64,000 bases of DNA from Candidatus Heimdallarchaeota archaeon (lineage in GTDB: Archaea > Asgardarchaeota > Heimdallarchaeia > JABLTI01), in assembly GCA_018238155.1 (NCBI GenBank), contig JABCTZ010000007.1, positions 1 to 64,000 of the forward strand, in the 5' to 3' direction. The stretch's first letter is position 1. Each line of letters opens with the position of its first letter. This document shows positions 8,736-16,338 of the stretch, piece after piece. Below the pieces are notes generated by a model. That model was not told the DNA's origin. It searched no databases and worked only from the letters and a program-made list of their open reading frames with translations. Position numbers and translations under genes: made by a program.

Positions 8736-8786
8736 CTATTCTTCTCTTAAATTGCCAGCTAGTTCTAGTTTGGTATTGTGTACCAT
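8736..8786 (-). pseudogene. C-terminal remnant of an FtsX-like permease gene
   Basis: Read on the minus strand, this stretch encodes MVHNTKLELAGNLREE and a TAG stop. It closely matches the last residues of the intact permease at 26754-29138 (IHNTKQELANNLKEE plus TAA). The stop codon lies 4 nt from the CCA end of the tRNA here, and 4 nt from the tRNA-like fragment at 26721-26749 in the intact case. The rest of the gene is gone. It shows that a permease gene once stood next to this tRNA. Confidence 0.75.
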
Positions 8787-9048
8787 ATATTTATAGTTGA
8801 GATTGAAAGTTGCTTTTGGTTGATGTGGATATAACATCAATTCAATTTATAGTTGAAGAAGTAATCTATTTAATTTCTACAAAAATATTTTCAACAAAAT
8901 CTAATTTACAATTAATAATTAGCTAAATAAACACCTATTTAATTGAATTTCACCATAATCCTTTTATATTTTTGGAATACTATTTATTTCCCGATTTTTT
9001 TTGGGAAAAGGATATGGAGAAGATTATTTATGAAAAAAAAATGAGATA

Positions 9049-10275
9049 ATGTTCTTTGTTCTATTATTAACAATATTTGGAACAATGACAATTTCAATTA
9101 CAAATGTACATGGATATGAGACTTTTACTGGTTACGTAAAAGATAGATCAAATAACCCAATATCTGGAGCATCGGTTATGTTAACCGATAGTTTAACGGC
9201 TATACTTGGTTATACATCTACAAATGCTTATGGTTATTATTCATTTACTGCAACATTAAGGGGCAATTCACCTTATTCCCTGTCTGTAGGAAAGACTGGT
9301 TATGAACCAGATGATAAAATCATTACTAGCGGAGGTTCTAATGACTTTAGTTTATATGCTTATGTATATGGTTATGTAGAGGACTCACAAGATGATTTTA
9401 TATCTGGTTCTACTGTTAGAGTCTATCATAATTCTGGCTTTTTAGGTTCTGATACTACAGACTCGAATGGGTATTACTATATACAAATTGATAGCACACC
9501 AACAAATGGTGAAATAACTGCGGAAAAACGTGGTTTTAGAGATTATTCTCAATCAATTTCAACTGGTGGATCATTTAATTTCAATATGAATGCTTTAAAA
9601 GCAATTATTGTCGGTATATCTGATTATCAAAGTATCAGCGATTTATACTATTGTGATGAAGATGCTTCTGACTGGTATGATCACTTATATGACTTAGGTT
9701 ATGATTGTGAAGTCTATGGTGATGGACATACTTCTAATTATCCACAATATGATGGATTAGCCACTGAATCAAATGTTCGAGCTGCAATACAATCTCTTGC
9801 GACTAGTACAGGTTCAGGAGATACAGTATGTTTTATAACTTCTGGTCATGGTGGAACCTCTTGGGGTAAACAATATCTTGTTATGCATGAATGTAATGCC
9901 TTTGGTGGTAAATATAAAGAAAATGAAATAAAGGATGATTTCGAAGATTTTGCTAGCGGTGTGAATTTATTTTTCTTTTTTGATAATTGCTATTCAGGTG
10001 GTATTTTACCATCATTATCCTCAATGAGTAATGAAGAATACATCTATTGCGCTGCAACTTGTACTAAAAATGGATATGGTTTTGAAACATATGTTCCCCG
10101 TAATGGCCTCTGGACATACTTTTTCCTAGAATACTCTTGGATTAATCATTTTGGTGGCGATGCTACTGATTCTATGGAAGATGTCTTTGAATACGCACAT
10201 GATAATTACGATTATACTACTGGTATTCACGAACCGCAAGAATATGATGGTGATGCAGGATCTTTCTATCTATAA
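9049..10275 (+). CDS. Secreted caspase-like (C14) peptidase with two carboxypeptidase-regulatory-like domains
   Basis: A 408-residue exported protein. A hydrophobic signal segment (residues 1-20) is followed by two beta-sandwich repeats of the CarboxypepD_reg type (about 25-100 and 103-180, each with GYV...SxV...GYYxxxx). A caspase-fold domain covers about 184-408. The catalytic dyad is visible: His267 in ITSGHGG and Cys314 in FDNCYSGG, with KAIIVGISDY as the first core strand. A better signal peptide (MKKNEI in front) would be reached from ATG 9030, which has a GGAG site. A run of nine A (9033-9041) puts that start out of frame, and eight would join it. The gene lies in the tRNA-Pro island, upstream of an FtsX permease and ATPase on the same strand. 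The substrate is unknown. Confidence 0.85.
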   Translation: MFFVLLLTIFGTMTISITNVHGYETFTGYVKDRSNNPISGASVMLTDSLTAILGYTSTNAYGYYSFTATLRGNSPYSLSVGKTGYEPDDKIITSGGSNDFSLYAYVYGYVEDSQDDFISGSTVRVYHNSGFLGSDTTDSNGYYYIQIDSTPTNGEITAEKRGFRDYSQSISTGGSFNFNMNALKAIIVGISDYQSISDLYYCDEDASDWYDHLYDLGYDCEVYGDGHTSNYPQYDGLATESNVRAAIQSLATSTGSGDTVCFITSGHGGTSWGKQYLVMHECNAFGGKYKENEIKDDFEDFASGVNLFFFFDNCYSGGILPSLSSMSNEEYIYCAATCTKNGYGFETYVPRNGLWTYFFLEYSWINHFGGDATDSMEDVFEYAHDNYDYTTGIHEPQEYDGDAGSFYL

Positions 10276-10426
10276 GATTTTAAGTATAAAGAGAAATAAC
10301 ACTGATATCATCAGTGTTAATTTATTCTCAAAGAAATCACCTATTAAACAGTTTAATAAATTTCTTTGAGTAAGATCTTAAATATTTAAATATTATAAAC
10401 TTCAAATTTACTTGGATTTGGAACTG

Positions 10427-13318
10427 ATGAATGCAATTGAAAAAGGAAATCAGAGGATTAAATCAATACTAGGTGTATTTCTTAAAACAGGTAAAAAGAG
10501 ATTGCTTATTTCTACCTTAGTTAGTATTATTATTTTTACTCTGTTACTAACTTTTCTTTTAACTTGGTTTAATTATCGATATACCTCATTCCAAAACTAT
10601 GAAGAAGCTCATGATTGGTATAACAATAATGAGATTAGTGTTATTTATGATAGCGGTTTTAAAGATGGAATGATTAACGTAAGCTCCTATCTTGACTTAG
10701 CTGTTGATGAGATTTATTCTACTGTAGATGGAATTGCTAGTGATATGTTTGATAATTATACTGCTTCGATGTACTACAGAATGGAATCAGTGAACTATAA
10801 TTTGGAAAATCAAACTTATGATACGAGTTTGATGACTTTTCAACAAGAAGTATTTGAAATTCTTACTAATAATCTAATTGAGGGTAGGATCCCTAATAAT
10901 AAATCCGAGTTAATTTACTATTCGAGCGATTTATCTTCACCAGTTTATCAATTAGGAGATCAACTTGGTTTATACGCTACGGAGGGGGAAACCTTCCACC
11001 TTCAAAATTTCACCATTGTTGGTATAGTAGATAGTGTTGAAAACAAACTATATAAACATGGATTTTCAAGAGATATCTTTCGTTCTTTCCGTAAAGATCA
11101 ACGAGAAATCGATCAATTTAAAATGGATCTATTCTTCACTAGTTCTCAATACTTTATCAATATAATTTCAAATTATCCATATGATTATTCTCAAAGACTG
11201 ACTTTAAATGTCGATTTTTCTTGTCAAATTAGAGTTAAGGAAATACGTAGTTTATTCAAAATTACTGATGAGTTGAATAACATTCAATTCAGTTCTCAAT
11301 ATTATAGTTATTTACCTCAACGATATTCAGTATTTTGCTCTGATTTTGAAATTTTCATAGTCACCTTTCAATCTAATTGGCTTTCTCAAACAATTAATCT
11401 TTTCCTCATAGGAGTGCCTCTGTTTCTTTTGTTTGGTTTGATAATTATTGAATTATTTAATATTGGAAATTTCGAAAAGAGAACTCAATTCAAGATTATT
11501 AAGAATTATGGTCTAGATTTTAGCACTCTAAGAAAAATCTTGTTAGTAGAAAATCTAATTCCTGCTTCTTTTGGATTAGTGATTGGTTCTTCGTTAGGTA
11601 TACTTATTGGTTATTTGGTCTCTTCATTTGGACTTGATATTACAAATAGTGTATCTTATTTTAATGCTCTTTTGGAACCAGTTGTTCCTATTACTTTCCT
11701 CTCTTTATTCACATTTTTATTTATGGGTGGCTTTATTTTAGAAACACGTTTAGCAAGAAGAACACTACAACTTACTTCTGAAATATATAAAACAAAACGT
11801 AAGAAATATATTCGAAAAATACTTAGCTCTACAGAATCATTATTACTTCTGTCTGGAATTATTACATCAGTTATTGGTTTTCTTAGTTGGTTGTATATTT
11901 CAAATTCTGATTACTCCTTAACTTTGGCAGTTGTATCTCTTTTGAGTGTTTTTGTTTTTCTAATGGTGGTTGGAGTCACTCTAACATTGGCATCGCTTTT
12001 TCTTCTCTTATCAAAAATGATTATATTTCTATGGCGTTATATAGGGAAACAGGTTTGGAAACGAAGGAGGAGTTACTTCACATTAGCTTTGAAGCAATTA
12101 TCAATATATAGCAAAGATTACAAGAGAGTAATTTTTATAGCGTTGCTTGTTAGTCTTTGTGTTTCTCCAGGTTTAGTGTTATCTAAATCTAAAAATGACC
12201 ATTTAGAAATGGAAGCTAATCTCAAAGCTGGTTTTTCTGATATTCTTATTCAAAGTTGGGTTGTCAATAACACAAGATTGATGGAAAATGTTTCGAGTAT
12301 TGATGGAGTAGAATTAGTTGCCCAAGTTGATGTTGTAGAACTTGGAGAAACAAGTAATGTAAAAGCTTCAAATACTGATGATAGAGCGTTCGATGTTGAC
12401 ATATTAAGTATCTACAATGTTTCAAAATTTATTGATGCAATTTCAGATAATTTTCCTAATTCATGTGAATATACTTTAACTGATATATATGAACTTGAAA
12501 AAAATATGACCTATATGATGAGTTCGAAATATGCACAAAAAGAGAACTATGATAAAGATAGAGTCTACACAAGTTCCAAAATTACATCCCTTTCTTACGA
12601 TTCTTACAATATGATTTTTATAGATAAATTTGATTATTTTCCAATTTTACCATATAAATCAACTAACTTTCTTGATAGATTATTTCTTGGTAGTTTGTTG
12701 CATGAGGAAAAATATAATCTAGTTATGAGTAATTTAACTTATTCTCAATTAGATTTAGGTACTGAGATATATACTGAATCCTATCTTTTAGTAAAAACAA
12801 CCTCTGCTATGAATAAAGATCAGATTATAGACGAGATTGAAAAATTGCCATACATAATTAGTGTCACCTCTCCAGAAGATGAACTAAATTTTCTAGAACT
12901 TGAGTTTAATCAATTTTCAATAGGATTTCTAGTAATAATTACTATTATTTCATTCCTTCTGTTTTTCTTCGAAGGATATATTACAGCGAGAGATATTTAT
13001 AAACAAAGAATACGCATCACTGAGTCTGAATATATTGTTGGTGCAAAAAAGCATCAGATTTGGTTGAATTTTTCGATAGAATTACTTTTAGTAACAATAT
13101 TTCCATTGCTTATTTCAATACTTTTATCTTCAATTTTATTATATAATGCACATGCCTATTTTTTGGGTATACCTCAGAATTTCAAGAAGTTTGTTCCTTG
13201 GTTGCCAGTTTGGTTTATTGTATTAATTCTTCTCTTCTCTTTACTTGTAGTTTTAAGTGGTTGGTCATTTGAAATGTGGAATCAATTCAGAAGATATAAA
13301 TCAGTGCGTCAGGAGTGA
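10427..13318 (+). CDS. Large FtsX/MacB-type ABC transporter permease
   Basis: A polytopic membrane protein of about 960 residues. One N-terminal helix (residues about 25-50) is followed by a large extracytoplasmic part, three helices around 320-445, a second block of helices around 470-560, another long soluble part and three C-terminal helices (about 855-955). This duplicated FtsX layout is typical of MacB/LolC-like permeases that work by mechanotransmission rather than by passing a substrate through a channel. The ATPase gene follows after 6 bp, so the two form an operon. ATG 10427 has GGA at a suitable distance; an upstream TTG at 10412 is an alternative. The caspase-like gene lies just upstream, which suggests a surface-protein or peptide system, by inference. 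Confidence 0.85.
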   Translation: MNAIEKGNQRIKSILGVFLKTGKKRLLISTLVSIIIFTLLLTFLLTWFNYRYTSFQNYEEAHDWYNNNEISVIYDSGFKDGMINVSSYLDLAVDEIYSTVDGIASDMFDNYTASMYYRMESVNYNLENQTYDTSLMTFQQEVFEILTNNLIEGRIPNNKSELIYYSSDLSSPVYQLGDQLGLYATEGETFHLQNFTIVGIVDSVENKLYKHGFSRDIFRSFRKDQREIDQFKMDLFFTSSQYFINIISNYPYDYSQRLTLNVDFSCQIRVKEIRSLFKITDELNNIQFSSQYYSYLPQRYSVFCSDFEIFIVTFQSNWLSQTINLFLIGVPLFLLFGLIIIELFNIGNFEKRTQFKIIKNYGLDFSTLRKILLVENLIPASFGLVIGSSLGILIGYLVSSFGLDITNSVSYFNALLEPVVPITFLSLFTFLFMGGFILETRLARRTLQLTSEIYKTKRKKYIRKILSSTESLLLLSGIITSVIGFLSWLYISNSDYSLTLAVVSLLSVFVFLMVVGVTLTLASLFLLLSKMIIFLWRYIGKQVWKRRRSYFTLALKQLSIYSKDYKRVIFIALLVSLCVSPGLVLSKSKNDHLEMEANLKAGFSDILIQSWVVNNTRLMENVSSIDGVELVAQVDVVELGETSNVKASNTDDRAFDVDILSIYNVSKFIDAISDNFPNSCEYTLTDIYELEKNMTYMMSSKYAQKENYDKDRVYTSSKITSLSYDSYNMIFIDKFDYFPILPYKSTNFLDRLFLGSLLHEEKYNLVMSNLTYSQLDLGTEIYTESYLLVKTTSAMNKDQIIDEIEKLPYIISVTSPEDELNFLELEFNQFSIGFLVIITIISFLLFFFEGYITARDIYKQRIRITESEYIVGAKKHQIWLNFSIELLLVTIFPLLISILLSSILLYNAHAYFLGIPQNFKKFVPWLPVWFIVLILLFSLLVVLSGWSFEMWNQFRRYKSVRQE

Positions 13319-13324
13319 GATGAT

Positions 13325-14983
13325 TTGATTAAGTGTAAAGACCTAATAAAAATCTATTATGATGAAGAAACAAGCTTACGAGTTCCCGCTTTACGAGGGT
13401 GTGATTTGTTTGTCAGTGAAGGAGAGATTTTATCGATCGTTGGTCCGTCTGGTTCTGGTAAAACTACTTTTATCAATATTCTTGCTGGATTAGATATTTG
13501 TTCTAGTGGTGAAGTAATTGTTGGGGATTATCATTTAGCTCAAATGTCTTTAGAGGAATTAAATACTTATAGATTAGAAATGGTTGGGATAGTAGACCAA
13601 TTCCCAGAACGAACTCTCTTTCTTGATGGAACTCTTAAAGATAATCTAAAATTCGCATCAAATATTAGGCAAATTTCTGCTGGAAAATCACAAAGAAATC
13701 ATCAGAATATACTGGATAAATTGGGGATAACCCATTTGAAAAATCGTCTTGTTCGAAATTTTTCTGGTGGGGAATTAATTCGAGCTGCTATAGCTTGTGC
13801 TTTAGCAAAAGAAGTCCCTATTTTATTGTGTGATGAACCGACAGGGCAATTAGATAGTGCTAATACTTTCAAAGTGAAAGACTTATTGAAAGAAATTGCG
13901 GTTGAATTTGGAACCACTATTCTTGTTGTTACTCATGATCCGCGATTTCTAGATGGCGTAGATAAAACTTGTGAAATAAAGAATGGTCGAGTCTCATCGG
14001 TGCTTGATGTAGCTGAGCAATTAGTTTATGGAACAAAAAAACAATTTCCATTAAAGTTTAAAATGCAAATTGACTCCACTAATAGCATTCGATTGCCCGA
14101 TTATATTAGCAATCTCTTACATTTAACGAATAATGCTGAGTTGGATGTTTCTGAGGATGGTAAAGTTCTTCTAACTCATCCGGAAGGGCTTGCTCCTAAT
14201 AAACCATCATTAGAAAAAATAAAACTCATTAGAAAAGAACTTTTAATGGAATCCTTGCCTTCGACTTATTTCCAACAATCGAATATCATTATTGAATTAA
14301 TTAATATATCCAAGAATTACAGTACTAATAAGAATGTTGTAAAAGCATTATCAAATATAAACCTCCAAATTAAGAAGGGCGAGTTAGTATTTATTCTAGG
14401 TCCGAGTGGCTCGGGGAAAACTACTCTAATAAAATTATTATCTGGTCTAGAGGATGAAACTTTTGGTTCAATACGAATTTTAGATAAAATTTTCAGTGAA
14501 TTTTCTAATACGCAAAAATCAGCTTTTCGAAAACAAAATATAGGATTGGTTCCACAACAAGGTATCTTGCATCCTTATTTAACAATTGCTGAAAATTTCT
14601 TTCTTAAGGATTTTTTTTCAGGTAAAATTGTTAAAGATTTTGAAACTCAAAAAGTAACTGAATATCTCAAGAAATTTAATATTACTCATAGGAAGAATTC
14701 ATATCCTCTTGAAATTTCTGGTGGGGAGCTTCAACGTGCATCACTTGCAATAGCCTCAAGTCAGAGCCCTCAAATAATAATTTTAGATGAACCTACTGCG
14801 AATCTAGATTCTGAGCTTGCTGAAGAGGTAATGCAGGAAATATATAATTTGCATTCGATGACTAATATTACATCTCTAATTGCTACCCATGATATTAATA
14901 TTATTAAAGATGGTTATAGAGCTATCGTACTAGAGGATGGTAAAATAGAACAAGATGGACTTACCACCTCATTAGATGTTTAG
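13325..14983 (+). CDS. Tandem (two-domain) ABC transporter ATPase for the FtsX permease
   Basis: 552 residues containing two complete nucleotide-binding domains of the LolD/MacB class in one chain. Domain 1 has Walker A GPSGSGKTT (40-48), signature FSGGE (146-150) and Walker B ILLCDEPTG (from about 166). Domain 2 has a second GPSGSGKTT (about residue 360), signature ISGGELQRA and IIILDEPTA. A linker of about 100 residues joins them. FtsX-type transporters usually use two identical ATPases, so the fusion gives an obligate pair. The TTG start at 13325 has GGAGTGA upstream, overlapping the permease end. The stop codon is followed at once by a tRNA-3'-like fragment (14985-15008), so the end of the gene coincides with a module border. 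Confidence 0.88.
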   Translation: MIKCKDLIKIYYDEETSLRVPALRGCDLFVSEGEILSIVGPSGSGKTTFINILAGLDICSSGEVIVGDYHLAQMSLEELNTYRLEMVGIVDQFPERTLFLDGTLKDNLKFASNIRQISAGKSQRNHQNILDKLGITHLKNRLVRNFSGGELIRAAIACALAKEVPILLCDEPTGQLDSANTFKVKDLLKEIAVEFGTTILVVTHDPRFLDGVDKTCEIKNGRVSSVLDVAEQLVYGTKKQFPLKFKMQIDSTNSIRLPDYISNLLHLTNNAELDVSEDGKVLLTHPEGLAPNKPSLEKIKLIRKELLMESLPSTYFQQSNIIIELINISKNYSTNKNVVKALSNINLQIKKGELVFILGPSGSGKTTLIKLLSGLEDETFGSIRILDKIFSEFSNTQKSAFRKQNIGLVPQQGILHPYLTIAENFFLKDFFSGKIVKDFETQKVTEYLKKFNITHRKNSYPLEISGGELQRASLAIASSQSPQIIILDEPTANLDSELAEEVMQEIYNLHSMTNITSLIATHDINIIKDGYRAIVLEDGKIEQDGLTTSLDV

Positions 14984-14984
14984 A

Positions 14985-15008
14985 GGTTCGAATTCCGACT
15001 CGCCACCA
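14985..15008 (+). repeat. Degenerate copy of a tRNA 3' end (T-arm, acceptor strand, CCA)
   Basis: GGTTCGAATTCC followed by GACTCGCCACCA keeps the T-loop and the acceptor/CCA of the tRNA-Pro gene at 8624. No matching 5' half lies upstream. It is one of five such fragments between 14.9 and 26.8 kb and probably an old integration end. Confidence 0.6.
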
Positions 15009-15165
15009 TTTTAATTTATTCATCTTGTATTATTTATCTCCTGTTTTTTGATCATTTCTTTTTACCAAAAAATATTAAGTACAATTACTTTTACTGATAT
15101 AAAGAAAGGGTAGCAACTGTTGCCACTTTTATGGATAGATAGGACCTATAAATAATATGAAGATT

Positions 15166-15669
15166 TCACATGAAGCTATCAAATGAGATGATTTTTGGCA
15201 AGTCTAAAGAATTAGGGTCAAGAACTATGAGGCATCGTTGATGGTAAGGATTGCCCTTTTTTGTCCAGTGACCAGAACCATAAACTCGAAAGCGTTCATT
15301 ATAAAATCAGAGATGAACATGTCCAACAACAAGATGTGTTTCTTCAGTGATAGCAGGCAACCAAATCTTACCAAATTATATTAAACCCTTTTTTGCTTCA
15401 AAGACCGCTTTTCCGATATTTGTTTTATTTACTAGTGCAGGATTTATACCGATTCTATTTCCATGAACGAATAATACTTGCTCCGAACCGATCTCAACTT
15501 GTAGGATCCACCCGAAATATTCCAATATTTTCTTAGTTGTAAGTTCTTTTGGTTTTGAAAAGTCCGATTTTAATGTCATTACTAATCCAATTGATTTTTC
15601 AGTAATTGCCAATTCTTCAGATCGTTTTTGGATCAATTCTTGCCATAAAAAGTCTGAATTAACTACCAT
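15166..15669 (-). pseudogene. Metallophosphoesterase fragment broken by two in-frame stops
   Basis: One reading frame runs from ATG 15669 to TGA 15166, with internal stops TAA (15376-15378) and TGA (15307-15309). The first 97 codons end in a region with VLFVHGNRIG, the usual fourth metal-site motif. After the stops the same frame gives THLVVGHVHL, the GHxH motif, then RFRVYGSGHW and a C-terminal tail. The N-terminal metal motifs (DxH, GDxxD, GNHD/E) are missing. It is therefore a truncated and decaying calcineurin-like phosphoesterase gene between two tRNA-like fragments. Expression of the 97-residue piece as a functional protein is unlikely. Confidence 0.65.
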
Positions 15670-15696
15670 AGTCGCTGGTGGAAAGGCAACCGGATC

Positions 15697-16143
15697 TTAC
15701 GAAGTCTTACAAATTCCTACTCGGTCACCATTTCTTTTGTTCTTTCTGTATCCTAATATTTCTTTTCTATCTTTTTCAGCGAAATTTCTTAAACCGTTTT
15801 CACCTTCGACTCCTGTTATTACTTTCTTTATCCACTCTTTCTCTTCTAATCTTAGTACTAGAAATGGAAATCTTGAGAGTATCCTGTCACTATCCTTTAC
15901 CCGCACAAAATCGATCTTTCGTACAAGGATAGAATACAAGTTCAGTGACCAAACATTATCATTACAAGGAACAAACCATTCTCCCTTAAGCGAAGTTAAG
16001 TCGCTATTGTCATTAGAGTTTTCTTTCTGTGATTCTTTAGCTAAAAGTTTGTTAGCAGTTAGCCAGTCATTTATTGGAGTAGGTTTTGCATCGAGTAAAA
16101 AAGGATCATTTTGCCAATTTAGTATCACAAGAAACTTCCTCAC
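15697..16143 (-). CDS. Hypothetical protein
   Basis: A 148-residue frame with a plausible start (MRKFLVILNWQNDPF) and mixed secondary structure, including ILVRKIDFVRVKDSD and a Lys/Arg-rich C-terminus. I recognise no domain. Its last codons run through the tRNA-like fragment at 15705-15730, so the natural C-terminus may have been replaced when that fragment arrived. The opposite strand is also open here, which lowers confidence. It may be a remnant. Confidence 0.35.
   Translation of the reverse strand: MRKFLVILNWQNDPFLLDAKPTPINDWLTANKLLAKESQKENSNDNSDLTSLKGEWFVPCNDNVWSLNLYSILVRKIDFVRVKDSDRILSRFPFLVLRLEEKEWIKKVITGVEGENGLRNFAEKDRKEILGYRKNKRNGDRVGICKTS
15705..15730 (+). repeat. Degenerate copy of the tRNA-Pro 3' end
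   Basis: Aligned with the last 26 bases of the tRNA-Pro gene, this stretch keeps CAAATTCC and CTCGG.CACCA, 19 of 26 bases by eye. No tRNA 5' half is present. Confidence 0.5.
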
Positions 16144-16338
16144 AAAGCTTTGGTACTATTATTCCATTTAAGCACCTATTCTTCAATTTACCATATTTGT
16201 GTTGGATCATTACTTACTCGTACTTTTTTCTTAGATTGTATTTTCTTTCTCATTATTTGGTTCTGCATTTCTATTTTTTTCAAAATAGAAATAATAAGGT
16301 GAGAAATTCACCTTACAATTGCTTGCTATCTTTTTCTC

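Noticed and set aside
15737..16171. Open frame on the plus strand opposite the 148-residue hypothetical gene
   Set aside because: Its Phe/Ser-rich composition is typical of an antisense shadow; the minus-strand frame has the better start and composition.
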